A stretch of DNA of 64,000 nt from Homarus americanus (GCF_018991925.1 NW_024726235.1:1606601-1670600); one strand, 5' to 3'; shown: positions 11,005 through 25,801, numbered from the stretch's first letter. Notes: generated by a model not told the origin, from the letters alone. Made by a program: numbers and translations.

Positions 11005-12174
11005 AGGGCAGTGATAATAGAAAGGTCGCTTATTTATACTCGAGCCACAAGATAACACAAGTTACTAGTCTCACATAACAGGGTCTCGACACACACACAT
11101 ATACTCTGGCGCTCATCAACACCCTGACCACCCTGACGAGACGAAGCAGCCTGCCGTAGGTTATGGGGTACAGGTAGTAGTGGGTAACTCTGCCGGGAGA
11201 AGACGCTGTAGAACTCCTCTGTCATAAGTAGGGGTGATGTGGTTACTGGTGGAGTGATAAAAACAACGGTAGTGTCAGCACCATTACTGTTACCATCATC
11301 ACCACCATTATCACCAACAGTCACCAACACCACATCATCACCACCAACAGTCACAGTCATCACCAACAGCCACTGCCAACACCATCATCACCAGCTCACA
11401 CAACAGGAGTAACGTTAAAACAACAGTTGTACATCCGCCAGTAGTACACCAACAGGAACACTTCCGCATACACGACACGCATCACAAACAGCAGTGGCCG
11501 TGGACAATGAAGCACCAACAGCAGTAACACCAGCAGTAGTAACACCAGCAGCAGTAACACACAGCAGCAGTAACAGTTGTGAAGTCTGGGAGGAGAAGCA
11601 GAGGAGGGAGATGGGAGAGGAATTGTCCTTCATAAGACCTACACTACACTACAGACTTCCGCTCAGCAGCTCGGGATGCCTCGTATTGGTCACGGTCCCC
11701 CTCCTAATGCCTCATCAACACGCCAGGTACCGAGGCTCACCTGGCCCTCACAACACACCTGATCTCACACAACCTTGTCTCCTTCCCATACTTTTTATCT
11801 CACTGATTATAAAGGCATAACAACAGAGTAAACAAGAGGTGAGAGAGAGAGAGAGAGAGAGGAAGGGGGAAGGAGTCCATAACATCTCCCCCTCCCACCT
11901 CCTCCCCCTACCCCCTCCCCCTACCCCCCACCAGTATAGGCTTGGTAGATGAGAAGGGCCGCCCAGGATGCGAGATGACAAATGGCACCCGGGGAACGAT
12001 GCCATTAGGCTGAAATCTCCCTCGACCCGACCTATACACTGCCGAGGAAGTCGAAACTCTGACCTCCTCCTCCTCCTCCTGTCGACTCCTACCGTCTGAA
12101 CCACCATATTGACCTGACTGTATCGTGATGTCATGATAAAAGATAAAACGCCTGAGTATAATGAGCAACTGATC

Positions 12175-12176
<2 letters not shown>

Positions 12177-12269
<93 letters not shown>
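12177..12269 (+). repeat. (CA)n microsatellite, long
   Basis: Perfect, 93 bp. Confidence 0.97.
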
Positions 12270-12270
<1 letters not shown>

Positions 12271-12387
12271 ATCCTCCTCCCTCCCACGCGGCTCTCTATC
12301 CTACCTCCTCCTTTCCCGTAGTTTTATCCCAGCATATGTCCCATTTACCTCCCCTAGTGGCTTCCGGAGGAGGAGGGTGTATATAGT

Positions 12388-12388
<1 letters not shown>

Positions 12389-12435
<47 letters not shown>
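12389..12435 (+). repeat. (CT)n microsatellite
   Basis: Perfect, about 47 bp, followed 70 bp later by a GAAG-rich stretch (12,503-12,560). Confidence 0.95.
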
Positions 12436-12438
<3 letters not shown>

Positions 12439-12774
12439 ACATCTATCAGAGTGAAATAAGGAACGAGAAAACACAATACTATACAATCAGACGAGGAGGG
12501 GAAGAAGAAGGAAGGAAGGAAGGAAGGAAAGAAGGAAGGAAGGAAGGGAAAGAAGAAAGGAAGTAGAGAGAGAGATATGCCGCGTCAGGAGGGCAGATAA
12601 CAAGACGAGGCGGAGCGGAGGGAGGGAGGACGACCGCTGCGACAAACTGCCTCGTAACTCATAAACGAGCGGTAACGACCCATAAAGGGACCACCAGTGC
12701 CCGAGTGACCCCAGCTGAGGAGGTCACACCAGGTCATCACCCTTCCCTCACCCTCACCCACTTTGGCATCCAAT

Positions 12775-12807
<33 letters not shown>

Positions 12808-13046
12808 CTTCTCTTACCTGTAAATCCCAAGTCTTCTCAGGTAGTCTAATTACATATCCATATATTTACCTGATTAATTATACATTCAATATTAATTAAA
12901 ACAAGCTATTCACAACACACGTCCGTATTTGTATTCGTCCTTGTGTGTTCATGTCTGTCTCAAGTCAGATTATTTCCTGGGATGTTTATTTATGAGGAGC
13001 GAGGCAAGAAGTCCAGCAAGATCCGAGTGATTATGGAAGCACGTGG

Positions 13047-13320
13047 ATGGAGGGAGGGAAGGAAGGGGGTTGGAGAGAGGGAGGGAGGGAAGGAAGGAAG
13101 GGGGTTGGAGAGAGGGAGGGGAAGGAAGGAAGGGTTGGAGAGAGGAGGGGAGGTAAAGGGAAGGAATGAGGGAGGGAGGGAAGGAAGGGGGTTGGAGAGG
13201 GAGGGAGGGAAGGAAGGAAGGGGTTGGAGAGAGGGAGGAGGAGGAAGGAGGTTGAGAGGGAGTAAAGAGGGGAAGGAATGAGGGAGGGAGAAAGGAGGGA
13301 ATGAGGAATGATATAGGAAG
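13047..13320 (+). repeat. Purine minisatellite (GGGAGGGAAGGAAGG..TTGGAGAGA)
   Basis: Units of about 38-43 bp with gggttggagaga as the landmark and G/A only in between. It runs up to the long (CA)n at 13,375. Confidence 0.85.
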
Positions 13321-13373
13321 GAAAAAAAGACACAGGTGTTAGTGGTAGTGTGTGTGTCATTCGTCCCCCAGGT

Positions 13374-13526
<153 letters not shown>

Positions 13527-13767
13527 GCATGCATCTGTAAGTAGTGTATTGAGTAATGTGTGTGTGTACAGGGGGTGGGAGGCAGCAATGTGTAGATGAC
13601 GAATTAAGAGTAGTGAAAATGATGCCAGCCAACCATACTAACACCCATCACTACTACCATCACCACCAATACCACTACCACCACCACCACCACTTCCACC
13701 ACCATCACCACCAGTAAACCATCTGATGACAACAAAAACAGAAGAAAAAGAGGAACCCCGACATAAC

Positions 13768-13820
13768 AGCTGGAGGAGGAGGAGGAGGAGGAGGAGGAGG
13801 AGGAGGAAGAGGAGGAGGGG
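13768..13820 (+). repeat. (GGA)n microsatellite
   Basis: About 50 bp. A CCA-rich stretch lies just to the left (13,640-13,715). Confidence 0.93.
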
Positions 13821-14096
13821 GGGAAGAAGACACCAGGAGGAAGCATGGAGGAAGTGCCGTGTGTGGAGGGGGGGGGAGGGGTGACCGTACTAATGTTATG
13901 TGTAGTGGTGGGACGGATAATCTTATGTTAATGACAACACCACTCCTTCTCCCTGCTGGTGGTGTGGTGTGGTGACGGTGGTGTGGTGTGGTGACGGTGG
14001 TGTAGTGGTGATGGTAATGTGGTGATGGGGTCATAATTAATTAAGTTTATGACTGTGTATTAACTGTAGTGATGAAAGTGACTTGTGAATCATTTA

Positions 14097-14127
<31 letters not shown>

Positions 14128-14404
14128 CAGGGGAGGTGTGGATGACCTCACCCTCCGTCAGCCCCTCCAGTAGTAACACATACGCCTCCCTCCACAACTT
14201 TCTCTCCCGCCCCTTCCACCCCAACTCCTCCTACCCATGCCCTCTGGTGCGTCGGCTGGAGGACCTCTGTATCGCTGCTCTCCTCTTCGTCTTCTCACTT
14301 CTCCTCTTTACTCCCTCCCCCTTCCTCTGGTGCCATCATCTTCGTCCTTCTTCCTCCATCTCTTTCTCCATCTTCTCCCTCCCAATTTTCATACTAATTT
14401 TTTC

Positions 14405-14530
14405 ATCCTGTTATTGGGTGTGGTGGGTGTTGGTGGTGGGTGTAGATGAGGGGTGTGGTGGGTGGTGGGTGTAGATGAGGGGTGTGGTGGGTGGTGGGTG
14501 TAGATGAGGGGTGTGGTGGGTGTTGGTAGT
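14405..14530 (+). repeat. ~30 bp GT-rich tandem repeat
   Basis: gtgtggtgggtggtgggtgt plus agatgagggg in three to four copies. Confidence 0.85.
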
Positions 14531-14633
14531 GGTAGTGTGGCGGTGTACTTAACCAGTTCCACCGTCGTCTCCCGAGCACCTTCGTCTGTGCCCAGGAGGG
14601 GTTAAAATACAGCCTTCCTCAAGAGTCTGCTGG

Positions 14634-14634
<1 letters not shown>

Positions 14635-14691
<57 letters not shown>
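14635..14691 (+). repeat. (CA)n microsatellite
   Basis: Perfect, 57 bp. Confidence 0.95.
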
Positions 14692-14693
<2 letters not shown>

Positions 14694-14861
14694 GCTTAAC
14701 GTGTGGCTTATGCATAGTTTCTTATAACCTTGCCTGTACATTTATATAAAAAAAAACACATTAATAATTACATGATATAACGATAATAATAATTTCTCCA
14801 AGACTTACATCTATAGAAGGACAACAAAACGTGGTATAAAAACGAAGGATATTAACCAAAC

Positions 14862-14889
14862 CAAACCTAACCTAACCTAACCTAACCTT
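14862..14889 (+). repeat. Telomere-type (CCTAA)n
   Basis: About five units. Confidence 0.85.
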
Positions 14890-14891
14890 AC

Positions 14892-16480
14892 CAATTTTGT
14901 ACAGTCCTACCAGCAGGTGGGTCGTGGGCGGTTAAAGGCAGATCATCACCCCCTCTCTAACAGTTACCAGAGGACGGGGCGAGATAGCCATATTTGGTTC
15001 TCCTTGTATAAGTCAATAATAATAAGAGTTACCAGAAGACTCAGCCATAACAGTGATCACGACCCATGGAGCTTGGTCTGTCTTTCCACAAACTTGCGGT
15101 GAACACATCGTCATCATTTTACGGTAATATAACAATAAAGGTATTGTTTTGGGCCTTTAGCCAACTGTACACTGATGAACCCACGCATTCCCCAACCAGT
15201 TTTGTTCAGTTCCTTGACCAGATCCCTCCACTTCCTTGACTTGTTCCTTGCATTCCTCACCAGTCAAATGCAGCCATAACGTATTTAATGTACTGTACGT
15301 AAAAGTCGACGCCTACATGAAAACGTATTTAAAAGTGCACAGAGACGGGGGACGCGGGGGAGCTAACACGCTTAGTAACCTCGATGAAGTGTAGCAGGTG
15401 ACATCATGCTACTGAAGGAACGGAGTTGGGATATGTGCAGGAGGGCATTTGAGGGAGGGTCCTAACGAAGGGTATTCTGGAGGATCCTGCAGGAGTGAGG
15501 AAAACGAAAAAAATACGGGAGGATGAGAAGAAGTCATTTGAGGTTCACGTAACTCATACTTTCAATTACTACATAATTAAAAAAAACATAATAGAGGTCA
15601 TTAACACCCAGGGTAAAACAGTGAGCAGAACAAAAGATCTCACACAGTAACGACAGGAGAGACCCCAGCATATTAAAGGGACATAAAGGCATTATAAAGA
15701 ACATAGTACAGTGGGGTGATGACACTCAGTAGTCACGGGGGCGTAGATTGGTTCGCAGGCTCGCCAGTTCTCCCTGCCAATTACCGGGTGTGGTAATACC
15801 AGACGCTGACAACTCTGTAACCACCAGGATTAACGGCCAGATTACCGGTAAGTTTGGTAACGTGAGGGAGGATGGATGGGCGAGTGTGGGAGTGTGTACA
15901 GAGGCAGTGGAGGGAGGGAGGAACTGTAGAGGCCGTCTGTCAGGTAGAACAAAGGGGGTGACTGAGAGGTACACAAAACTGACGAGGTACTTTAGTAGGT
16001 ACTGTGGCTATTGTACTTGGTAGACGGTAAGTACAAAAGAGTTAGGGGAGGATGAGAGTGAGAAGGAGAAAGGGAAAGGGAATGATAAGGAGAAAAGAGG
16101 ATTGGAAGATGTGTTTGGATTCTTGGGGAGAGGAGCCAGGGGGACGAGGAAGATGAGTGGGGGGAGAGGGGGAGGTCACTATCGGGTGGTGGATCATGAC
16201 ACCTCCTCTCATGACCTTCATATCCTCCCAATCATCTCTCCACAGCGAGGCCTTCAGACTATAGATAGAAACCTGGGAGACAAGAGACCAATTCAGGGAG
16301 TGTAGAGACCAAATAGAAGGGAGATCAACGACCGTGGAGGCCATTGAGGGTGGAGATCACGGAGAGCAAAAGCCAGGAAATCAGAAGGCCAGGAGGACAA
16401 TGAGGTAGGAGGGTCAGGACGGGGAAATTAGGGGTTGATTATTAGGTATGATGAGAATAATGTCTGACCGTCGAGTTTGT
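14892..16480 (+). other. Anonymous unique DNA
   Basis: No recognisable gene. A short open piece with a donor-like ccg|gtaagt at 15,848 (frame CQLPGVVIPDADNSVTTRIN) is too weak to annotate as an exon. Confidence 0.5.
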
Positions 16481-16517
16481 GAATGGTCCGTCCGTCGTCC
16501 CGCATCCTCCGTCAGGC

Positions 16518-16518
<1 letters not shown>

Positions 16519-16561
<43 letters not shown>

Positions 16562-16579
16562 ACACACACACACACACAC
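16519..16579 (+). repeat. (CA)n microsatellite with one GA interruption
   Basis: About 60 bp. Confidence 0.95.
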
Positions 16580-16982
16580 GGCAACTTACAATATATAACT
16601 CGCGGTCACTGATTAATCAATTCCAATATGGCTCCACTATGACGATCATGATCTCAAGGCTAAAATCGCATACGAGAATTTTTTTAACCAATTATTGTAC
16701 TTTTAGTGTCTCCTCTTTCATCTTCCCTCTGTCCGTACTTCTCTCTTCCTGTACTTCCTGCTCTATGGTAATCCCTCACACCGTCCTTAAAACGTCCCTC
16801 ACCGCGTCCTTGATATCGTCCCCGTGTCGTCCATCCATTAGAGTGTTCGTGATCCGCCTCTTCGTTCTTGTTCGTTGTTTATTAAGAGAGGAACTCCCAC
16901 GGTCAGGAAGGAGAGTGAGTGTTGTGTGACTGGCGACGACTGTATCAGGTTCAACAGTTACCTGAGTGTGTGAGTGTGAGTT

Positions 16983-17010
16983 CACCTAACCTAACCTAAC
17001 CTAACCTAAC
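16983..17010 (+). repeat. Telomere-type (CCTAA)n
   Basis: Five perfect units. Confidence 0.85.
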
Positions 17011-17519
17011 CATCCATCACACCAACAAACTGCTTTCAAAATAAATTATCTCTTTCTCTCGACGAAAAGAGACACACGACCCTGACCTCTCGCTTTTGTT
17101 TACGTAATCTGGCCAATTTTCACGAGCAATGGGACGGAGTTTTACGCAACGATGAACTGATAGAGGAATAACGTGGAGTGTGACGCTATGATGTGTGTGT
17201 GTGTGTGTGTGTGTGTGCCCTATCTTAAACCCCAATTCAATCTCCTCCCCATTCCCTTAGCCCCCCTTCCTTCACCCTCCCCTTACCTTATACTCCCCAC
17301 CATCACTAGCAATCAACCTCCCCAATTCTACCCCCTACACATAATCAGTATCTCCCCCCAAAATATCACCCCAGTTCTACACTCTCACATCACCTCCCTC
17401 CTCCCTCCCTCCCCTTCTCCACCTCCCACCACCTTTAATAGTACACCTCCTAATTCAGTGTCTCCCCAGTACCACCCCAGCCCTAACACCTCTACCTACA
17501 CCCCCCCCCTCTCTTAGTC

Positions 17520-18780
17520 ACCCCTTTCAGCCCTTGACACCACGACCCGCACGGAATGGCCGATTGTCTTGAGTAAACGTCTAAATTCTTTTCTCTTTTT
17601 TTTATATACACACGACCACTTTTCTTCACGTAACAGCTGATGTATTATTTTCAACGATGTATTTAATTCCTTAATGATACCTTCAACCCTCACTACACCT
17701 CTGTACTTCCACGACAAAAGGGCACAACTGAGTATTTGAAATATTTAGGTTATGAGGCAAAGGACTCCACTTAGTATCTCTCATAATATTTAATTGTTGG
17801 TGGATTACTGTAGTTACTGACCTTATTATGCGCTTACAGACCTTAGTTGTTGAAGTGTAGTTATAACATTATAATTACAACATCAACGACATAATAATTT
17901 ATAACCTTTGAGATATTTCTAAGATGTGATGTTTAGTTTAAAATGTGAAATATCATGTAGCCGATCCGACACGACTAGTAACTCAATTTCGAACCTTTTG
18001 TGGTGGCAGGATAGAGGTCTTCAAACCCTTAACATAGCGACTGTCAGCTGTTTAATTACAATCATCAATCTATCATGGTCTTCATTCCCTTTACCTAACA
18101 TGTGTCAATCATTCACTCGACCTATTCAACCCCTTAAACAGCGTCTTCAACCACTTATCATTACAAAAAAACACCGTCTTTTGTTTCTGTGACGCCCATT
18201 TCATTCACTTATACTTTGACGTCACTGTTAGAGGCGACATTTCAATCCTCTATATACAATACTTTAAATGCTACCTTGAACCCTTGAAAAATGTCATAAC
18301 TCGGTGTCCTTTGAGTCTTTAAGGACATTTTTCTAGTCTTTTACAATCGTCCTTCATCCCTTAAAGCTCATCTTCAACCAGTGAGAAGAAACACTCTCTT
18401 GGTGGTTTCCTTAATACAGTGTTATAATCTTATTCTCTTCTTCCCTCATCTTTCTGTTCTTCTCTTTCATTCTCCCAGTCTTGCTCCCTGCCCTCCCTCC
18501 TCATTCTTCCCCTTCTCCTCCCTCCTCAATCACCCTCATCTACCCCGCCCCTCCCTCCCTCCCTCCCTCCCCAACTATGCAATCACGCATGGGGAATTCT
18601 TTACCTCACCGTCGACTCATGAGAAGTTATAAAAATCACGTCTTTTGTTTTAGTCGTTTTTTTATTCTTGATTGAGTAGAACGACAACAATGGAGGAGCT
18701 TATGAGGAGGTGTGTAGGTACAGATTACAGACCAGGTAAGACTCTCGTGTACACACCCATGACACACCTGTACACACACA

Positions 18781-18813
<33 letters not shown>

Positions 18814-19000
18814 GAAACGACGTACACACATGACACGATGTACATACATGACACAACGTACTGTACACACATTACAAGACGTACACAGGTTCATTACGTA
18901 CACACACATGTCACGACCTACACACATGACAGAGAGAGAAAGAAATCAGGAGATATTTGTGTAACTTCCGTCTTGTGGGAAAAAATACACGAGACTTAAA
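17520..19000 (+). other. Anonymous DNA with short simple repeats
   Basis: Nothing supports a gene. It contains a pyrimidine tract (18,430-18,570) and imperfect CA/GTAC repeats (18,750-18,930). Confidence 0.5.
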
Positions 19001-19370
19001 TTGAATGAATCACAGATAACTCGGAGGCAGGAAGAGGTGGAAAGGGGGGGAGGGGAAAGGATGAAGGAGAGGAAGAGGGAGAGAGGAGAGGGAGACAGTA
19101 GGGAAGGAGAGGGAGAAACAGGGGGAGAATACAGAAACAGGGATGAGGATAAGAGAGAAACGGAGGAATAAACAGGGGGTGGAAAGAACCAAGGGAGGGA
19201 GCTGGGGGGGAGGGGGTGTACAGCCTTGCACCCAGCTGGTAACGGTGAGCTGAAATGAGCCGAGGTGTATTGCTGTAATGTGGGGGTGCCGCCATTACTC
19301 CCGTGTCAGTGAAGCTTACCGGGTGTCACTCCCACGGTGTAGATCATTCCAGAGGCGCCGTGGGGGGCAG

Positions 19371-19408
19371 GAAGGAAGGAAGGAAGGAAGGAAGGAAGGA
19401 AGGAAGGG
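19371..19408 (+). repeat. (GGAA)n microsatellite
   Basis: Nine to ten units. Confidence 0.93.
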
Positions 19409-19584
19409 TAATGGGATGAGTGTGACTATGGGGCGAAACCGAGAATTTATCTCCACACAGCAGAAGAAGAAGGAGGAAGAGGAGGAGGGGGAACACTTCA
19501 AACACACACACACACACACACCCATCCCCCCTCCGTACACACATATCACACTTCATTGCTCACCCTGAACGCCACCACCCAGGG

Positions 19585-19586
<2 letters not shown>

Positions 19587-19630
<44 letters not shown>
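19587..19630 (+). repeat. (GT)n microsatellite
   Basis: 44 bp, followed by a cgcgcg stretch. Confidence 0.95.
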
Positions 19631-20386
19631 CTCGCGCGTGTGTATGAGTGCATGTGTGGGAGTTTTACACCATTATGGAAATTGGGTCAGGAGTGAGGAC
19701 CGTGATTGAATAATTACATCAGGTAACATTACTCTTAATCACAGGTAACACACGGCTCGAGATGGTGTCTGGTCACGGAAGTTAAATAAAACTGTTATCG
19801 CGGATTCCATAAATATCTTTTACTACAGTGACTTAAATCGACGGGACACTTCAGTTTCATCTAAGTATTAATAAAACACTAACCTCTTTCTGAACCATCA
19901 CTCAATCGGGGAAAAAATACAGAAAAAATAAAATAAAATAATATAATTCTCTCTAAAACGTAATGTCTGTGTGGTCATTTTTCCTCTATCGACATTAATG
20001 GACGTTCGAATGGCCAACCTGAACATCACAAGAGTAAGTTAGTTTTATTTTCTTTAATCTTTTATTAATGGGGAGTGAACTGTTACAACACCTGATAGTT
20101 TTGTTCTCCGTCTGTAAGGGAGAGTTGGAGGAGTGAGGGATGTGGGGAGGGAAGGAGAGAGAAGGGACGGAGGGGGCTTCAGACCATGGCTAAGGTGTTA
20201 TGATGTAGAAACTGAGATGATCCGCCCAACCACAGGAGAGCTACGTGTGTGTGTGTGTGTGTGTGTTTTCTCTGTAGTTTTATTTTTAACTTAATTTACA
20301 ATATGTTCAGTTTTTATACGTATTTTAGACGAATTAGCAACGCACGTACGAAAAAAAGAACACACACATACACGTTCGTGGTTAGT

Positions 20387-20390
<4 letters not shown>

Positions 20391-20432
<42 letters not shown>
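20391..20432 (+). repeat. (CT)n microsatellite
   Basis: 42 bp, continuing into a short CA run. Confidence 0.95.
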
Positions 20433-20443
<11 letters not shown>

Positions 20444-20836
20444 TCAGTTCAGTCCAATTCTCTTGGTTTCAGATGGATTATTTTTTTTTTAATTCTCAAC
20501 TGGATAGAAAAGCCTGAGGGAGAAAAAAATGAACCACAGAATGCGCAATAACACATTATTCCTTGTGGTCGTCACGCAGAGTAATTATGGAGTCCTTTGT
20601 CTCCGGTTCATGAACACTGGAACATTCCTGGAACAAGTGATAATCCTCTTGTTGTCTTTGCTGTTTACTCTTCTTGTTATCTTTGTTGGTGTTGCTTTTG
20701 TTGTCTTTATTACTTGCTGTCGTTGCTGTCACTCCTGCTGTTATTGTTAGAGCTGACTGTAACTTCAAGATAATATGAAGTGTCGTCGGTCTGGCCTGAA
20801 GCAAGTGAGGGGGTAGGGGGGAGGTAGTCAAAATAC

Positions 20837-20880
<44 letters not shown>

Positions 20881-21155
20881 AAAATAATAACACCTCAGAC
20901 ATTTCATCATAAAATCACCACAACATCACTGGCCTAATTTACAGCCGGGACACAGACAGAGACAGACACACACAGACACACACACAGACACGACTGGCCA
21001 AGGTGACTTTATAAGCTACTCTCCCTCGCCTTTACTCTTTATATATTTCTTATTTTTTATTATATATTCCGAATTTTTATTTTATTTTTATTTTCTAGAA
21101 TATCAACAATATATATATATTTTTTATTTATTTCTTAACTCTTACTTAAATACAC

Positions 21156-21375
21156 ATCTGCACCCTACCTACACCTACACCCTACCTACACCCCCTGCAC
21201 CCTACCTACACCCCTGCACCCTACCTACACCCCTTGCACCCTACCTACACCCCCTACACCCTACCACACCCCCCTACACCCTACCTACACCCCCTGCACC
21301 CTACCTACACCCCCTGCACCCTACCTACACCCTACCTACACCCCCTACACCCTACCTACACCCCACCAACACCCC
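21156..21375 (+). repeat. Minisatellite of CCCTACCTACACCCCCTGCA type
   Basis: About 10 units of roughly 17-21 bp, alternating tgcacc and tacacc. All C/A/T on this strand and almost without G. Confidence 0.9.
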
Positions 21376-21959
21376 CTAGTAACACCACACCTGTCACATA
21401 TACTATACAATTACCTCCCAACATGAAGGTCGGAACAATATAACCAGTACGAGTCCAGTAACACCTGATGCTGTACCTTGATGTAATGTCTGATTAATTT
21501 AGAAATATATAAATCCTAATAATCTATACTGTACCTTGCGTGTCACAGCCATTAATTTGCATATCAATTTACAGTGAAACAAAGCCAATATATACAGTTT
21601 GTTTGTTTGTTTTTAATGTTGGTTATTGTGTGGTAGAATAAACTGGATTATATTTTATTTAGTGATTATTTTATGAAGCAAAAAGTCAAGGGAGTGTTGA
21701 GTGTTTGTGTTGGTGTTTTGATGAGGCGACTGATGGCTGTGTGGCTGGCTGGTGGTGATGGCAGGGGGTGTAGTGGTAGTGGTGGTGGGAGGGAGTGTGG
21801 TGGCGGTAGTGATGATGGGGAGTGTGAGGGAGAAAACTGGTGTACACACATGTATGTTACAGCCTTGTACAGCCACACACACCTCCCACTAGTTTGTGCT
21901 GCCAACACTGTAATTACTGGTCACGCTCACCTGTGTGTGTGTGTGTGTGTGTAAAGTAA

Positions 21960-24900
21960 AGTAAATATCTTATGGACGAAATAATGTTCGCCAAACCTAT
22001 ACAACACAGCAGTTGACCATCATGAGGACGGTGGTCAGAGGTCAAGGTCACAGCTCCTCGCCGGCGGGGATTCACGCTCTGATGAACACTTAATTAGTTA
22101 CATTATATTTTTATAGTTCTTGTCGGGGCGCTAGAGTCATGTGAGGCAGCTGAGCAGATGCCACACGCTGCCTCAACAACCATTTAAGTGAGGGAAACCT
22201 TCAAGGAACACTGCTCGAGTCCCTGGAGAGATTTCTAAATTCTAACTAAATATTCCTCTAACAAGATTACTGGCGGTCATACACACACACACACACACAC
22301 ACAGACAGGGTCGCTGTAGGTGCGGGAGAGACACAGCATCATGCACCAGGCAGCTGTGTACCGCCACCAACGACCTCACCAGACATGGGAATCACGCTCA
22401 GGGTTCAGATGTGTGGCCTTGACCTTTTGACCTCGTAATGAACAGCTCCTCCCTAAGTCTCAAGTATCTAATGTTCTTTTCTGGTAATTAAATAATAAGA
22501 TGTTCATATATAATTCAAAGAGCATCGTACTGAAGATTATACCAAATTATGTGTATTAAAGGTTGGTCCCTGTTGCTTAAGATCAAACAATTAAAATATG
22601 CATAGTTTTTCTCCCATATTCCCAGTACATTGTAATTAAATATCTATCGTAAATTTAATGGTTTGCTTCAAATGATATTATATGCGGAATGATGTAAGTT
22701 TCTTTATTAAATATAGTTGTCAGTTGTTGGCAGTCGCAGAACAAGAAGACATGGGTGAGATTTCGAGAATGTGTCTGATGAGGGTGGTGGAGTGGCTGCC
22801 CCTCGGGTGTCTGTGTCTGACGCCTCACAACTCAGTAACGCTTCAGTCTTCACGTCAACACATCTCAAAGCTTCAAGTCTGAGCTCTTTGTATTTTCAAG
22901 TAAGGAGATTTCAACGCGGAAGTAACAAATGACAAGTAAGACAAACTGTCCCTCTGTCACCACATCACCTGGCTATCTGGGAGTGATTCACGTTCGTATC
23001 AAACTTGTCACTTACTGTCAACTGATTGTCTTTTGTCTCAGAGACCCTTGAGATCATGACTCACATGTAAGTGCAATGGCGCCAGAAAACACAAATGGAC
23101 ATTTTGTTTTGAGTGATACTTGATTGATACTGCTTTGAACACCAGGTAAATACTGTCCTCGGGGGCACCGTGAGGGAGAGTGGCGTCACAAGCGATGTTT
23201 AAGCGGAACTTTTTCATTAGATCACGTGAGAGTTGTGTATATGGAGTGTGTCAACCGTGACGTCACTGTGGGAGCTGGCTGTTGCCCTGCACGCTGCGAG
23301 CCACTAACTCTGAGAACACCGATCGTGTTAATCATATATATTGGCTAAAATAGTGTAAGGCTCACCGCTTGACTCTGAAGCGTGGGGGGGGGGGGGCACC
23401 AAAAGCTCGCTGGTTGTCTCGGTTAAGAGTTTCCCGTCTGGCTTGATGAATCAGGGATGGATCATGGGCCGACAGTTTGTTTTCATCATTAGATAAAACC
23501 TAAGAGTTTGGGTCGGGTACAGACACACACACATACTTCAGGGAGAAGAATGAAACAAGAACTGAGCAGGGACGACACTAACAGTCAATAAATTAGTAAC
23601 TGTTAAATACCAGACAGGAGTATCTGAAACAACAACCTCACCGCTTGATTATTGCTACATAACTTGGCCAGGCGATGTGTTTCGTTAACGTGTGTCATAA
23701 TGCACATTCCAGCATAAATCAAAACTGGCGTGGGTGACGATAACGTGAAGTAATAATACTGAATGCGGTAACAGAATCACAGAGGACACGTGTAATGCCA
23801 GTGGTTGTATGATTGTCTTCAGGGAAATACGAAATCGTGATGAAGACATACCTCTAATTCCCGAATGAAGAAACAGAGGATAGTGTTGGGAGGGATGAAG
23901 CAGACCTGACGGGCGGCCGAGTGACGACACCCGACTCCAGATTACTCAAGGATTACCAGTTAAGGCGGCGGTAATAGGTAGTTGGTCCCTCATAACAATA
24001 GAGGTTGTGGGAAGCTTGGCCCAACACGACGGGAACCAGGTCAGTGTAGAGTAATCCTCGTCCTCTAGCGTCACCGTCTGAACAAACTAACACCACGAGG
24101 AGGCAGTTATTCTTCTGAAGGTTACCTGCCGCCTCAGGGTCACTCTATCTAAGGTCACTGGTAGTGTAGGTGTACAGGTGCACGACATGATATGAACTTG
24201 AATTGTTTAGTATAAAGAGCGACTGTCGAGAAGATGCGAGTAAAGTGAGTTGTTGCTACAGGGAGTGAGGACGCCTCCAGCCTTGTATAATGTATTTGGC
24301 CCCCGCATCGTCTCCATTTAATTCAACTATCATATAATAATTCAAAGCAACGACTATATGCTGATATTTACACAATTTAGGCTGACTATCATGTCATGAT
24401 GTTGAGGTGAGGTAATTTAGTGTTCGATTAGAGGAAACAGCTGGTCCGGGGGTGAAAATTACACAATGGTTCAGCTGCCAGTAAGGTACATCTCCTTCTG
24501 TATTATCACGCCACCTCTCGCCGACCTGTCCTGAATGCTTATAGAGACCCAGGATGATTGTGTGTGTGTGTGTGTAGGTAGGCTAGCAAGTCAAGGCCGC
24601 GTTGGGTAATTGGTAATGACCAATAGTGGTGGCGGACGCGTCTCTCTGAGTTATCTTGAGAACTGGGTCCGTCGCCCGAGGTGTTGCTAACAGCTGTTGC
24701 CCAACCTCTTACATACGCTAGCCCGACCCCGCCATCTCCCGTCCATGTGGGAAAAGGTTCCGGTGATCGGTGTGTTTGTGTTGAAGCTTAAGCAAAGGGA
24801 GTTCTTGCTGGACGTGATGCTCCATCTCCATCAGGAAGAGAGGAAGTTTAGGCTGGTGCCCATCATTTGTATATAGTGATCGTGTTGGGATTGTTCGAGG

Positions 24901-25490
24901 AAGCGTTGTTGTTCCTCTATCGGTGTCGTCTCTGGTGGAGTCCAGCATCCGGAGTAGCAATTGTGTCCGTAGGTGTTAGTGCGCGCGCGTGCACACACAT
25001 ACAGGAAGGGAGGCAGCACGTGCGGCGGGGCAACAGCGGCAGATGGTTAGCGAGGGAACGGGACACGCTGCAGGGGAAGGGCCTCAGGACCCCTGAGTGT
25101 GAGGAAGGACACCGCCCCCAGGACACTTACTATTAACACGGCCCCTGACGACCTCTTCTACCCTGCAGTGATATACTAGCTGAAACTACGCCACCCGAAC
25201 GTTAGCCTGTCTTTTGCCGGCAGTGGCGCTGTTTTAAGTTTAAGTTTTATGCTACCCACAAGACGCCTACACGCCCACCCTCGACAACACCACCATCACG
25301 CCCAACACTAACGCCCCTGCAGGAAATTTTTCACAAGCTCTAGGACGTAGTCTGTGAGTCGCTCCCTCACAGATCGGATAAAAAATAATATCGGTGAACC
25401 GGTCTGTTCTCGCTATACTGGTTTATGAAGAACACCTCATCCTCCTCCTCCTTCCTTCAGAATGCCACCCCCCCCCCCTCCTACTTAGGA
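21960..25490 (+). other. Anonymous unique DNA, few repeats
   Basis: About 3.5 kb with only two short CA/GT runs. Many short frames but none with coding rhythm plus splice sites that I can support. Confidence 0.5.
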
Positions 25491-25757
25491 TCTGAGTGAG
25501 AGGGTTGGTGTTGTCCTTGAGTGGTGGTGATTGTGGCGGTGGTGGTGATGTTGATGGTTATACTACACCAGTTGTCACCCTCACCTCTCCTCCTCCTCAC
25601 CTCTCTCACTGGTTTTGGCAGTTATTCCACTCTGGTCTGGTTTATGTCGGATTATCTTCTACACCACCTTTATCCCTTATTAATTGTTCTTATTCGTCAA
25701 TAATATCGCCCCTGTCATCCATTCCTTTAGTTTATCTTGATGTTTATATATACATCA

Positions 25758-25759
<2 letters not shown>

Positions 25760-25798
<39 letters not shown>
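25760..25798 (+). repeat. (CT)n microsatellite
   Basis: 39 bp. Confidence 0.95.

Positions 25799-25801
<3 letters not shown>

Noticed and set aside
14128..14330. Frame after a ctgtgtgtcag acceptor reading EVWMTSPSVSPSSS
   Set aside because: The pyrimidine-rich composition alone keeps the frame open and no donor fits.
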